DNA from: Nemertoderma westbladi
Lineage: Eukaryota > Xenacoelomorpha > Nemertodermatida > Nemertodermatidae
Assembly (NCBI GenBank): GCA_032718475.1
Contig: JAUCBJ010001883.1
Span: 1-64,000, forward strand
Reading direction: 5' to 3'
Length of the DNA stretch: 64,000 nucleotides
The translations under genes and the position numbers were made by a program. Of this stretch, positions 50,445 to 63,129 are shown one piece after another (within the stretch, counting starts at the first letter, position 1; every line of letters begins with the position of its first letter). The notes under the pieces are model-generated. The model searched no databases, was not told the origin of the DNA, and saw nothing but the letters and a program-made list of their open reading frames with translations.

Positions 50445-50771
50445 TTAATAATAATAACTTAATGTTTTACACTGACTACTGACTGGAAAGTCTAACAGAT
50501 AGTGTTCCTCAACCTCAACTCTCCCACATGTACAACAATCATATTCAAGATCCCCGTAGATAAGTCTCATATGTGCTAGATTAGCTTGACCTATCCGAAG
50601 TCCAAGAATGAACGTCACTTGAATGCGACTGGGGTCCAGAGTGATTGTGGTACAGTATACCGAGCCGGTGTCACAGTAGAAAAGCCAGTAGGTACTGAGG
50701 TGCGGTTCCACATTAGTGTGGTAGTCCACATTAGTCCTATAATGATATGTATAGTAGTAAGCGAGGATCAT
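50445..50771 (-). pseudogene. Possible RNase H/C-terminal zinc part of another non-LTR element
   Basis: The minus frame has VTFILGLRIGQANLAHMRLI then CCTCGRVEVEEHYLLDFP. A basic L-RIG-x3-L block followed by a CxCG...EH-LL-CP zinc-binding block is usual at the C-terminus of I/Jockey-type ORF2 proteins. Here the last Cys is Phe. It is a short remnant with no further domain. Confidence 0.45.
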
Positions 50772-50819
50772 GAGCGAATTCGAGTGAAATCAGCAGTTAT
50801 TAAGTGAACAGCAGTACAT

Positions 50820-51376
50820 ATGGACAGTGTTATGCAAAAGGGTATTATCCCACATTTTGTCGAAATTGAGTTTTTGGTATCATTTGATAGAGGAAAGTGT
50901 AATCTACATAATTGATGAGATCCTATTGTCCAATAATACGAAGAAATGCCTTAAAAGTACAAGAAAGGTAAGCCACAGTCCGGATTTGTGATTAGTCAAC
51001 TAATATTATTAATACAATACTATTAATACAAACAAATAATATTGCAAAAAAAATTTAATCCACATACTAATTGTTTGGCTAGACATCTTTTGACATCTTT
51101 TTGCAAGTATGACACCTTTTGACAATTTAACGTTTTGCCAAATATGAAGTTTTCCAAAAGTGTTAAGCCACATTTTGATCAATATTTCGGAGAAAATGCT
51201 ATATTCTAGCACACTAACTTGAAAAATACTGTAATTTCCATAAATGTTTTCTTATAAAAACACAACAGTATCTGAATAATACAACAACGATCACACAGGA
51301 TGTTAAAAACGTTGACATCGATTATCTCAAATTTAACTTTTGTGGCTTAACACCCTTTTGCATAACACCGTCCATT
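50820..51376. mobile_element. MITE-like element, about 560 bp
   Basis: The ends ATGGACAGTGTTATGCAAAA (50820) and CTTTTGCATAACACCGTCCAT (to 51376) are inverted repeats of about 32 bp. AAGCCACA words recur inside in both orientations. There is no ORF of note. Confidence 0.65.
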
Positions 51377-51719
51377 ATGTGGTCGCAGTCTCTCTCTCTA
51401 GATCTCTCTATCAAAAAAATGTAGTGGAAAGTGTACTTTTTAGCAGATGAGACCTGGAAACTGAAGAAAACATTTGAATAACAAATTGATGATTATTACA
51501 AAAGACTGCTAGTGGCACCACACCAAATCTAACCTAGAGACTACAAATGCCCAAGTTTATCGTAAAATAACACAGTTATCAATTACTTTCCATGAATCCA
51601 GAATACGATTCACTGTACACTGCAATAAAAAAGTATATATAAAGATACAACTATAAGTATTTCCATGCTACACTGCAACTGCGTTATATATATTATATGT
51701 ATTAAGAATATTGTGCCGG

Positions 51720-51985
51720 GTTATCAACAAAATTGAACAACCACCACTCCCACTCACCCATGACATTTTCTAAATCATCCCCATCTTCAATGCCAGTGTC
51801 CTTTAATAATGGTCTCAAGAAAGTCATGGGCTAATTCCCCAGACGTATTCACTCCATAAGGCTGCCAGGGCACAAGACTATGCACTGGCTGGTCTTCACG
51901 GTGAAAGCAATAATGTCCTGCAAAGCAGGGGCCGTTCGGTTCAAGTGTCAAGCTGAGGGAGACTAATGAAACAGCTCCAAGTTTG
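51720..51985 (-). pseudogene. Non-LTR retrotransposon fragment, copy 3
   Basis: The minus strand aligns with the C-terminal part of the family (the segment from the CTTGAAC/GCCCCTG region through LRRILKDTGLED to the GTGGTGG...AATTTTGTTGA segment). It has several indels and no open frame. Confidence 0.7.
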
Positions 51986-52739
51986 CATAGGTGAAATATT
52001 TACATTATGTATGTGTCCATCTGTGTGTACGTAGCTAAGATGGTTTTGGGTTGTTTGAAGTTGTAGAATATACAGTAGGGATTATTATAATATATGGATT
52101 AGTAATTATTATAATTATCGCATAACATCCAGGAGTGATTTTAACATGAATGAGAATTCGAAGAAGGACTAGAGCTCCTTAATTATGCGACCATAATAAA
52201 CTAGTTTCCTTACGCAAGATAACAGGCCACAGGTGTTCTGGAAAACAGTAATTGTAAATATAATTAGATGTCAGTAGGATCCCCATTTGTTTATTTGAGC
52301 CACACTACCCAGTATTTGAGCCAGTTCTTCAATACCGACCTTAATCAATCAATCACACAAGCTCTCTGCAAACACTAAATATATAATTTTAGTTAGATTC
52401 GCTAAATAGTTTTGTAACATGATTCAGTCTGTGATATTATTAATTAACATGCTGAATAAATTTGGCAACAAATTGATAGTTAGTATTTTATCACGTTGAA
52501 AATAAGGAAAATTTTTAGGCTGACTAGAAAATATGAATAGTGGCCCGTGAATTATTCCCCACATTAACATATTGGGTTATTGGCAGATTAAATGTTATTT
52601 AAAATACACTGCTGAAACAACAAGCTGGCTGGGATGTGTACTTCATAAAATAGCTTCAAAATTACGATGGGACAAGTTATTGTATATCTTTGTTAGGAGA
52701 CACTTCAAGTCCACTTGGAAATATATAATAAACATCCCC
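51986..52739. other. Intergenic, no supported gene
   Basis: AT-rich; an 87-codon frame at 52572-52835 overlaps the next repeat and has no domain. Confidence 0.4.
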
Positions 52740-52996
52740 ACCGTCCCCAGTGTACCCCACATAACAAACTTCGTCGGCGAGAATGCTTCACCCATTAGTA
52801 ATCTTCGCCCAGAGCAATCTTCGCCCTCAAAATGAGTGAACAACCTCGTTTGCTGTTTTGGTTAGAAAAATTCGTTTCTGTAACCTATCATGTCTGTTAC
52901 CTGCTCCTTTCCCGCGAAGGTTGGACGCGGGCGAAGATTTCCCGCGGGCGGAGATTTTCTGCGGGCGAATGTTGGACACGGGCGAAGATTGCACCC
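52740..52996. repeat. Foldback repeat: GCGAAG arms around one core unit
   Basis: The left arm (to about 52832) has AATCTTCGCCC words. The right arm (about 52910-52990) has GGGCGAAGATT, CGGGCGGAGATT and CGGGCGAATGTT words. Between them is one inverted copy of the CTAACC...GGTTAC...GGAAAGG core. Same family as 35710-36105. Confidence 0.65.
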
Positions 52997-54717
52997 AAAT
53001 CAAGGGACACGCCAATAATGCTGCAAAGTAATACCCCATACATTCCAATATTTTAGCGTGCTTAATTATTTTTTATTGAGCACATCTATATATATATGTA
53101 AGAAAAGCATCGCAAAAAAAAGCAAAGAAAAGCAAAGCAGTAGTTGTAATGCGACATTATGTTTCCACGCCATGGAACGTTACACCACGCAGTGGACTGC
53201 AGGACCAGCGCACACCGTTATCATTATTATATACTTCTCTATTTATTTCAAATATGAAATATAGAATAACATAACAAATATTAGCCATAAACCGTTAACA
53301 GACTTCGTAACTAATTAAAAGTTAGCAACATCTTAATTTCGCAAAGTTTTATTCGTAAAGGAACAACTCCTATTAGTTGCTATGTTGGCATTTTACATTA
53401 AACATACGGCTAGTTGTCTTGTGTGTAAAAAAAACCGTTAACCGGTATGACTCAGTCTTAAAATCAAAATCAAAATTGTTATTTTGTGTTTTTGCATCGG
53501 TGATTTTTGCTTTTTTTTAACGGATACGTTAGGTTTTTCCTAATTTGTGATCAGTTCTTGAGGTTTTACTTACCGCAAACTGTTACTGATGTATCAATTT
53601 CAGCAAGTTGATTGATGAAGAGTGGTACTGCCCTAATGGCACCGGTTATTATTTAATAAATCTAAATCCAATCCAAAGAGAGTAGGCCGGCCTAACGGTA
53701 GACATAAACACTCAACCTGTTTTGGACCTGTTTGCGCGACCTACAACTCGTTCGCGGGTTGGGGGTAAGGATATAAAAAAGGTTTCTGTAATAAACAGGG
53801 AAGTATTACAGCACTTCCTTGGTCTTTGTTTTGTATTCACTCAGACTCAAGGCAGGGGTTTGTTTAGCTGGAGCCCTAAAACTGACATATGACCATATTG
53901 TTATCTCGTTCTAGCTAAGAACGAGAGAAAGCCGGCCCAATATTAGATTTATAACAACAACATTTCCATTGGGTAAGAAAGTGGAGAGAGGAGAGCCAGC
54001 CCGACTCTCAATTTTTTAGTTTATATTATGCGATCAATTTTCACTCATCTCGTCATGAACCCAACAAGTATGTAACCTTTTGTTAAATTTGTTGGCTATG
54101 CGTTTGCGGTTGTTTGGGCGGAGTGTGGTAGGCCTACACTTTTCACACTTAAATATTTTGGTTGTGAAATGTTACAGGGAACAGCGATCAGAGATATTTC
54201 ATTTATGTTTTATTATGAGAGGAAGAAAAACATAGAACGTTATTTACTATATACAGTATGTAACGAAATAATTGTTTTCGGGTTTAACTTGGAAGCCTCC
54301 CAAAATAGTTGATATACAATTCTATTTATAATTATTTCCATGGTCATGGTCATTCACCCGTCTTTAGATAGAAATTTGTTTGCATGAAAGACAGTTTAGT
54401 TTAGTTTTTACTGATTATTATCTCTTATCTGACTCGGGTAATAATAAAGGATAGGATAAATGGAAGCAAAGTGTGACAGTAACAAATATTTCCCTGACAA
54501 CCTAGCATGTCTTAAGTATATGATATCTCAAAGGAGGAAGTTTGGATTCACTGCATAAATGCAGTTCACCAAACTTCCCCCGAATGCACACTGTAACTTC
54601 CCCCTTCCCCCAAATATCCACTGTTGAACTAATTTGAAGCGATATAATAAGTACAAAATTGTGTGAGTTTTTAATTGTGTGGTCCATTTGTTATTTAATC
54701 TTTCTTTATTGTTTAAA
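52997..54717. other. Intergenic, no supported gene
   Basis: AT-rich non-coding sequence. Short frames at 53058-53264 and 54502-54687 have no domain. Confidence 0.4.
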
Positions 54718-55734
54718 AGACTTGATTATTACTGTAATAAGAAAAAAAGCTACTGGCTACTGACTACTGGCTACTGACTACTGGCTACTGACTACTTGAT
54801 GAAATTTTGCATAAACCTTGAAAATAGATTTCTATGGGTACTTGTGAAATCGCGGTTTAAATTGAAACATCTCAATTAGTTTTATTTCGAAAAATAGCCC
54901 AAAACACGAAAACTGCAATAGGGGCAATGATAAAAACACCAGCTGGCACTCATGAAAAATGTATAGAGATGGCCTGGTAATGCATTCAATAGGAAGGGCA
55001 ACTAACACAGAAGTACTAACACAGAAGTACTTTCTGTGCCAAGTATTATCACTCTACTCTACAACCCAGACAGTAAGCTAACATGGTTTAGCTGGCTATT
55101 ACAGTCTCAGCTGAATAACTCTTCCCAATGCATCCTTGCTATGCTAATTAATTGGCGTGCAAGCTAAATGTGTTGTCTACTACTGTATTGATTGTACTGT
55201 GCTCTCTAGCTCTCATCTAATTATTGTTTTATTTTAAAATCTTTGTGCCAACATTAATACTGTGGAGGCTGTATGCTTATAAAGCTGAATGTTTACTCAG
55301 CCTCATAATGATTCTCCATAGGGCTAACATTATTGTTTGAAATATAAAAATCTGTTATACAATAATAATATAATTGTTATATTTAATTAAGGCAATGATT
55401 TTTTATGTCCTTTTATTTGACTTTTTTTGTCCTTTTTTTTACGAATTATGCATAATGACTTTTGTTGTCCTTTTAATGACTTTTATTGTCCTTTTAATGA
55501 CTTTTTATGTATGTATTTCTTCAAACTGTCAGACTGCTGATTTCTGGACTGTCAGACAGTTGATTTCACTATGCCTGTGCCAAAACATTCCATGATTTAT
55601 AGACTATGAGATAGATTTCCATATGCGCCTGTGGTAAAAAGACTCTATATTTAATAGTTTGTGGTTGTTGTCGAAAATCGAATACCACATGACGTAGCAA
55701 AACACTCATTTTATAGCCAAAAACAATTACCAAT

Positions 55735-56371
55735 TGATGGAAAGGAGCAGGTTAAGGCCGATTTTTCTAACCAAAACAATAAACAGTCACTTTACCAAAT
55801 CAGGGAAAGGAGCAGGTTACAGAGACGGGATTTTCTAACCAAAACAATAAACGATCACTTAACTAATTGAGGGAAAGGAACAGGTTACAGAGGCGGGATT
55901 TTCTAACCAAAACAATAAACGATCACTTAACTTATTGAGGGAAAGGAGCAGGTTACAGAGGCGGGATTTTCTAACCAAAACAATAAACGATCATTTAACT
56001 AATTGAGGGAAAGGGACAGGTTACAGAGGCGGAATTTTCTAACCAAAACAATAAACGATCACTTAACTAATTGAGGGAAAGGAGCAGGTTACAGAGGCGG
56101 GCCTTTCTAACCAAAACAATAAACGGTCACTTAACTAATTGAGGGAAAGGAGCAGGTTACAGAGACGGGATTTTCTAACCAAAACAATAAACGATCATTT
56201 AACTAATTCAGGGAAAGGAGCAGGTTACAGAGGCGGGATTTTCTAACCAAAACAATAAACGATCATTTAACTAATTGAGGGAAAGGGGCAGGTTACAGAG
56301 GCGGGATTTTCTAACCAAAACAATAAACGATCATTTAACTAATTGAGGGAAAGGAGCAGGTTACAGAGACG
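55735..56371 (+). repeat. 68-bp tandem array, about ten units
   Basis: Units start GGGAAAGGAGCAGGTTACAG and end AACTAATTGA, with starts at 55803, 55871, 55939, 56007, 56075, 56143, 56211, 56279 and 56347. The first unit (about 55739) is shorter. Units differ by a few bases. The same core appears twice at 35878-35995 and once near 52840-52912. Confidence 0.9.
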
Positions 56372-57392
56372 ATAAAACTAATACAGTAATAGGCCTAAAT
56401 TATGTGAAAGGTATATCCACATTTTCCACAATCCTGCAATCCAGTTTTGCCTATCAATTATTTAAAATTTATTAGCACAACCGGTAGGCCTACCATTACC
56501 GTATTTAAATGGTAGGCTACACAGTAGGCCTATAGCAGTACCGGTGCCGGTACCGGTACTAAAATACAGAAATACCTGCTTTATACCTACATCTATACAT
56601 ACAATACAGCAAAATAGTGCTATATATACTAATACCGGTACTGATAGCCTGAGAGAACAGCAGTAGAGAAACCGGTAGCATGAACCTAACATTAGACTTT
56701 TGGAGGACATAAAAAATAAAAAAAAAGGACAAAAAAAGGATTTAAACGGACAATAAAAACTATTGCGTTTAATTAATATCGCGGTTTACATTGAACAGTG
56801 TAAATTGTTAATCGCGGTTTACATTGAAACATCTCAACTTGTTTTATTTATTACATAAATAAGAAAGAATTTGTCTTATCACTGTGTAGCCAACACACTG
56901 TATAACTAACAGTCATTTAGCTTGCACGCCAATTAATTAACATGGCAAGGATTCATTGTGAAGAGTTATTCAGCTGAGACCGTAATAGCCAGCTAAACCA
57001 GTTATGGTTTTGTTTGATTACTGTCTGGGTTGTAGAGTAGAGTGATAATAAAACTTGGCAGAGAAAGTACTTCTTTGTTAGTTGCCCTTCCTATTGAATG
57101 CATTACCAGGCCATCTCTATATATTTTTCATGAGTGCCAAGCTGGTGTTCTATCATTGCGCCTATGGCAATTATCGTGTTTTGGGGCTATTTTTCGAAAT
57201 AAAACAAGTTGAGATGTTTCAATTTAAACCGCGATTTTACAAGTACCCTTAGAAATCCATTTTCATGGTCCATGCAAAATTTCATCAAAATCGTTAGAGC
57301 CGTTTTTGCTCTACGTCAGTAGCCAGTAGTCAGTAGCCAGTACTACTAGGATCGGCATGCTGCATTGCAGCTGCATTTTTAAGAATGCTGTG

Positions 57393-57593
57393 TTAATAAT
57401 TCACTCCATGAGGCTGCCAAAGTACAAGATTTTGCACTGGCTGGTCCTCACGGCGAAAGTAATATTCTGCAAAGCGGAGGCGATTTTGTTCTAGTGTCAA
57501 GCTTGGGGGAACCAATGAGACACCTCCAATGTTATATAGTGTCTGGTTGGAGAAGTGTGCATTGTACTTGACACAATGAACCCGGCGTAGCAT
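57393..57593 (-). pseudogene. C-terminal part of non-LTR ORF2 (copy 4)
   Basis: The frame LRRVHCVKYNAHFSNQTLYN then a segment ending in QPHGVN matches the other copies and stops at the internal deletion near 57411, so the C-terminal LRRILKDTG block is missing. Confidence 0.7.
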
Positions 57594-57641
57594 TCTTGTA
57601 AATGTGCCATCCAGAGATTTGGTGTCCTCAGCAGATAGAGC

Positions 57642-58244
57642 TCAGAATGGACTCCCATAGAGCAGTACTGGAACTACTGCTGCTCTAAATAATCGGACCT
57701 TAAGTTTCCGATTAATTCTCGGTGACTTCCAAATCCTGGAAAGCCTATTCAAGGCTGCCCATGCCTTTCCCTTACGTATTCGAAGGTCCTCACCTGACTT
57801 CCGGATCCATGATCCCAGGTAACAGAAGTCGTCCACATGCTCAAGCATACCATCCTTTGAGCTTATGCTCATCCGATCAGAGACTTGCTGAGAACTTTCA
57901 AAGTTAACTGTCAAAATTTTGGTCTTTCTGGAGTTAATAAAAAGACCAACACTAGAAGCAGCATGTTCTAATGAGCTGAGGGGCCGTTGGGCTCCCTCTA
58001 GTGATTCTGAGAGTACTCCTAAGTCATCAGCAAAGTCTAGATCAGTTAGGTACTTGGCAGGATTTCCTCGACTTCTGGAGCCAGTAGGTGGAGTTATCAT
58101 CACCCCATTATCATTATGATGATCTAAGGACATGCGTAGAACATAGACAACAACAATTATGAACAAGAATGGAGCAAGTGTGTCTTCCTGGAGGACACCC
58201 CATAACACTTCAAATGGTTCTGGGTCACCGTCAACAGTAGACAC
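57642..58244 (-). pseudogene. RT palm/thumb of the non-LTR element (copy 4)
   Basis: The 200-codon frame holds the catalytic block YLTDLDFADDLGVLS (FADD) at about residue 93, GLFINSRKTKILTVN, and the thumb region (YLGSWIRKSGEDLRIRKGKA, RLFRAAVVPVLLYG). It is the C-terminal half of the RT domain. The N-terminal half lies in the next frame upstream, so a shift near 58245 breaks it. Confidence 0.8.
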
Positions 58245-58669
58245 AAATGTTGTCGAACCATCGTATACTGATCTGATTGCTGCAAAAATTTCATCAGGAA
58301 TCCCATATATAATGAAAGTATGCTGAACATACGTGAGCGAGAGACTGAATCAAAGGCCTTGAAGAAGTCAACAAAGATAACAGCCAGATGCCTGTCTTTC
58401 TTTTTTGATAACTCTTCAATTATCCTTCTAAGTGCCAAAATGGGCTCCATGGTCCCACGACCTTTACGGAACCCATTCTGATTTCCACGGAGCAGTCTCT
58501 CAATGGGATCCCTGATGCGATTTAATAGAATTCTATTGAATAGCTTTGCAGCAATCGAGATCAATGAGATTCCCCGAAAAGAACCATAGAGTGTTAGGTT
58601 GCCCTTCTTGGGAACTGGCACCAATTTATTTGTTTTCATTTCTTGTGGGACTCTTGTTGTTCGGTACAT
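58157..58669 (-). pseudogene. RT fingers/palm of the non-LTR element (copy 4)
   Basis: The frame contains NKLVPVPKKGNLTLYGSFRG, SIAAKLFNRILLNRI, GNQNGFRKGRGTMEPI and VIFVDFFKAFDSVSR, that is RT blocks 1-3 with the first catalytic Asp. The endonuclease domain is absent because of 5' truncation. The clade looks like the RTE/CR1 side of non-LTR elements; I cannot place it further. Confidence 0.8.
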
Positions 58670-58768
58670 GTCTACTATGGTGGGATAGATGAGCTTTAAA
58701 CACTCAGGTATTTTAAAGTAGCCAGTAGCCAGTAGTCGGTAGCTTTTTTTCTTACAGTAATCAAGTCT

Positions 58769-61700
58769 AACGACTTGCTAATTAAATTAATTATTTTTAT
58801 TTTTATTTTTTCACTAAAATCGCTCTAACTTCGGTTCTGATGGTCCAAATTCAATAAAATTGGTATATTCTTTGCCGTGATTTTTTTTCCATCTTTTGAG
58901 AGGGGGTCATTTTTGTCCCCAACAAAAAATAAAAAAAAGGGTCAAAATGACGCGATATTTTTCGACCCTTAAAATTCGTTTTTTTAATTATAAATGTTAA
59001 GAAAAAAGATAGCGGAGTTAATTTGCTACATTTTACAGGTAGTTTTGGCGCAAAAAGATAAATTATAATAGAGTAGCGAATTATTAAGAAAAACAATTTT
59101 TCGTCCCTTTTTTATAAATATTATATTTCACATGATCGTCTGCCGCTCCAGTTGTATAATAGCTTCGGCTTCGGCGCTGTAATTAACGCTGTTAGATAGA
59201 TAATTTAACGCACTATAGGTCTGTATAAACAAATCTCCCGTAAGTTAAGTAGTTTTCGAGCCGGACGAGTTCCCGCGCAGTGAGTTTGAACCGCGAAATT
59301 TTAATATTGGCCCTCATTTTTTTATATCGTTTGCGCAGCAAAACCAATAGAATATTTGGATTCACCGTATCGATATTAACCGTATAAAATGTACCTTAAC
59401 CTTCTAAGCTTAAAAATAAAAAAGTTATTAATTATAAACTTTTTATTATTTTCTGGCCCTTTTTGGACCCTTTTGCCGACACAAGCCGACACAAGGTTAA
59501 ACACTAAAACCTAGTCCTTCTCACAGAACCATTTCTCTCAGCTTTGGTGTAAATTAATTGATTAATTTATTATTTTTTTATTTTTTTTCTGCCTCAGGTA
59601 AAGTCCACACTATCAATTGCGAAGGTCAACAACGACAACCCAAAATTCTGAGTAAAGTCTTTACAAATATACTAAATGATTGACACCGCCCCCCCATTCC
59701 CCAAGGTTTTAATCTCTCTAATTGAAGCAATTTTAAAGAATTCTAATTACATTGTAATTCCATTTAAGCTATTCGATTTTATAGAATTTTATTAAATAAC
59801 TCTATATCTTAAATTTACATTGCTATCATTTTAAGTAATTTCATTTTAATGCATTTGATTTTATTATTTGTATTTATTCTACAAACGTACACAATGGTAA
59901 TAAATGCACCAGATATCATTCAGCTTAACTTGAGAACTGAGACAAATTCAACATTAACTTCAAGTAGCTCCTACAGCCAAATAAATATAGAAACCCAATT
60001 AAAACTACTGCAGGTTCGAATGTAATTGCGGTTACGTTTGATACCCATTATCATTAACGATGTTACATTCGATCATGATAACGTTCGGTCTATCAACCAT
60101 TTTACAAATTAATACTACTTGCTGTTTACATGCTAAATGTTGTCAAATTTATAATGTCTATCATTAGAAAATTTGGCGCAAGCAAATTTATGTAAGTTAT
60201 ACCAAATTTCGAACCGTGTACCGCAATGTGACCATAGAATACGGTACAGTCATACTGAAAGAATGCTGCTACTTTATTTCAAGCCGTGATATATAACACC
60301 CCATAGCATATCATTTAGATTACTTTATTCCACGGCTTATTTCATGCCAACATGTATATAATTAAAGGTGATAATCATTCATCACAATCTCCCCCATTTT
60401 ATCTCACATCATTTATTTCCGAGATTTCCGAGACTAATAATAATTAACAAGGCAATAAATTAGTCAGAGATCCTATGATGTTAATTTTCTTTTGAACATT
60501 GAAGTGAGCCGTTTATAATTTAACCCCCAGAGATGCGTCAGCTTTGTTCGTCATTTTTCTGTATCCTTCTAGGTTATCCTTTTACCTCTATAACTACTTA
60601 ATCTTCATTATAATCCTTACGCCAATTAATTACTAAATGTGCCACGTTCGTGGATGCTGATCTATATTTTTGTCAACATTTGTGTTCGTGGAGGTAGTCG
60701 ACCTAAATGGATGGCAGATCAAATTAACGTGGTGTCAGATATCATTAATCATATAAGTCGTCAGCGCATTATAATCTTTATACCCAATATAGATTAATAA
60801 ACAATAAAAGAAAAAATCAACTTAGTAGAATAACACGGTTTGTGGCAGGTCACTCACTGGTACAAATCACCTTAATCACACGGTGGTGCTATATTTATCG
60901 TTATGACACAATTAGAACACAAACTCAATACAGTACCCCATAGAGTCGACCTTCAACATCAATAAATAGTAATTATAAAATATTATTGTTTTAGTAAACA
61001 AACCCATCACTACTGCCGGTATCCGTGGTTACTGTAGTAACTTCCACTTTTATTTTCCATAAATCCTGAGATCTTTGGAAATAAAGTAATGAGATAAAAT
61101 CATACTCCAAAAACTCTCGAAATATAATAAAACCTGTGAAAAATCTTTAAAAACCCATTAAAAGTATTAAATTCTTATCATACATTCATCAACAACGCTA
61201 CTCTAGAAATCGTTTGCATGACTACTACAGTACTACTAAACTGTAACATCAGTGAAAGACTAAATAATCAAGTCGTAAAATACGTATAGTCATTCTGATC
61301 ATGTCGGTCTTTTATAAACTAGAAGTTTATTCGTGGGAGAAGAGATTCAGATCGGATCTGTATATCAGATAGAGTAAACTGAATTTTTGTTTACCTGTTG
61401 GTTTGCTGTTTACTTGTGTGAGGTTTACAGAGTGTGGACGCCCAATATAGTTGTGTGAGCAGACTATAAATATGTTTTGGAAGACTATAAAGTTGTTTGA
61501 GCGGAATATGAAGTTGTTTTAGAGAACTGTAAAGATGTAAGGGCAGTTTAATTTTTGTTGGTGGATTACAATTGTACGTCGCGTAGTGGTGCCAATTTTA
61601 GGACGATAGGAGAATTGTGTAATAAATATAATATCGCTGACTTACAACTAAATGTGTAAAAAGTATAAATTATGTTCCGATTAAGAAGACCAATGAATGG

Positions 61701-61807
61701 AAAGTCATGAAAACAGATCAACTCATTTCATGTAATGAAACAACTCCATCCAATCCTCACGATTTCTGTACTTTGTGTTCACGTTGTGTACTTCGTTTCA
61801 CTGTTAT
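58769..61807. other. 3-kb AT-rich intergenic stretch
   Basis: No ORF with recognisable domains, tRNA, or strong repeat. Frame 58851-59096 is A/T-driven low complexity. Confidence 0.4.
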
Positions 61808-62190
61808 TCGGAGCTGGGCAACAATGCAATACCTCCTTAATCCACCATGCCTATTACGTAGCTAATCACATATTTACAAATGTTCCAAAATATGGTGTAT
61901 TTATTAAATAGAATTAAATAGCCTCGCGCAAATACAAAAAACCATGCAACTTTAGAACGCTCATATCTCATATCGATTAAATTCAGATTGTGATACATAT
62001 TTGGAATCATTGAATAGTCACTTTTCTATCAGTACCAATCACTATAAGGTTGAAGAATAGTGCGATGCCGACGGAGACACGCTCTTTTCAAACGCTTTTA
62101 GCTAAAGAATGAAAGCTAAAATAAAAATTCTGGCTCACCCAGCAAGGAGGAGGGAGGTGAAATTATCAATGCTTCATATAAAATCTGAAA
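61808..62190 (+). mobile_element. Half-copy of the 6003-6880 MITE family
   Basis: This aligns along its length with about 6425-6790: GGGCAACAATGCA, TATTTATTAAATAGAAT, AGCCTCGCGCAA, AAATTCTGGCTCACCCAG and GAGGTGAAA all recur in order. Divergence is clear, and the terminal G-run and CATGGTGTAT end are absent. Confidence 0.75.
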
Positions 62191-62637
62191 AGTAAATAAA
62201 CTTACCAGCGCTGATACAATGTCAATGAGAACAAACATTGACAATATTAAAATCATCTTCACAGCCGTCATATTTGATAGTATAAAGTCAGTATTGCTCC
62301 GAAATATTGGCGATATTGTTTCGGGGAAAACAACTTAGAGATTAAAATAATGAAAACAATTCTAACAGCACACGATGAACACTAACAACTTTAGTAGTAG
62401 TTACTTAAAAGAGTTAACCAAATAAACCAATGAGTATCGAAAATCAATTCAGATTTACTGGCGATCAGGAAAAGCAACCAATCCCTACCCACTCAGATAC
62501 ACGATGGGCTTTCACAAATCGCTCACCGTTGTCATATGATATGCTCTCTCTATTGTCAGGTGAAAATAAACGTGGTTGAGAAAACACAAACCAAATTAAT
62601 CAAGAACAAGCTATTTGGTGGTAGGTGTACGCATACT
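62191..62637. other. Intergenic, no feature seen
   Basis: Nothing recognisable. Confidence 0.35.
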
Positions 62638-62835
62638 GAACCAGAACAAAATTGCGCCGCCACAACTCCCTATCACCCATGACATTTGCTAGATCATCCG
62701 CATCTTCAAGGCCAGTGTCCTTTAAGATGCGTCTCAAGAAAATCATGGGCTGTCCACCATTCTTATTCACTCCATGAGGCTGCCAAAGCACAAGAATATG
62801 TATTGTCTGTTCCTCACCCGCCAGTGTGCAGTGCA
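62638..62835 (-). pseudogene. Non-LTR retrotransposon fragment, copy 5
   Basis: The minus frame reads LVLWQPHGVNKNGGQPMIFL, then RRILKDTGLEDADDLANVMG, DRELWRRNF: the C-terminal block of the same family, best preserved here. The rest of ORF2 is missing. Confidence 0.75.
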
Positions 62836-63129
62836 TAAGTACAAAGAACAAGTACCCACCAAAGTATTAATAATATGAAAAACAAAGCCCCCAGCTTATA
62901 GTAGTACTAATAATGAATGGATTGATATATCGTCCCTTTCATTTTCAAACAACCTAAATGACAAAATTGACTTTTCCTGTAAAACAGCATTATTGATTCT
63001 AATTTTGTTTGCAAGTAATACTCCAGGATTTTGGTCTTATTTACTTTTAAATAAATTAAATGTAACAATTTTAAACAAAAACAGTTTTGGTATTGGAATT
63101 ATGTAACATATTAGGTAGGAAACTATGTA
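62836..63129. other. Intergenic, no feature seen
   Basis: AT-rich, no supported gene. Confidence 0.35.

Larger units (their letters stand above)
57343..58717 (-). mobile_element. 5'-truncated non-LTR retrotransposon, copy 4
   Basis: Inserted into the CAGTAGCCAGTAGT repeat of the foldback element. GTAGCCAGTA on both sides is a possible target duplication, though it lies in a tandem repeat. The minus-strand content is an RT palm and thumb, then a C-terminal part with an internal deletion (57411), then the ATGCCGATCC/AGT tail. Confidence 0.8.
54718..58768. mobile_element. Large foldback element interrupted by a non-LTR insertion
   Basis: The left arm from AGACTTGATTATTACTGTAA (54718) carries a CTACTGGCTACTGA tandem repeat, then about 400 bp. 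The reverse complement of all this returns at about 56890-57342 and, after an inserted retrotransposon (57343-58717), at 58718-58768. Further in, GTCCTTTT-rich sequence (55400-55520) faces AGGACAAA-rich sequence (56700-56760). The centre is the 68-bp array. The architecture resembles Drosophila FB elements: long inverted repeats with tandem sub-repeats. No transposase ORF is seen. Native length without the insertion is about 2.7 kb. Confidence 0.75.

Noticed and set aside
58851-59096. 81-codon minus-strand ORF
   Set aside because: Low-complexity A/T-driven frame (Phe/Lys/Ile-rich) with no domain.
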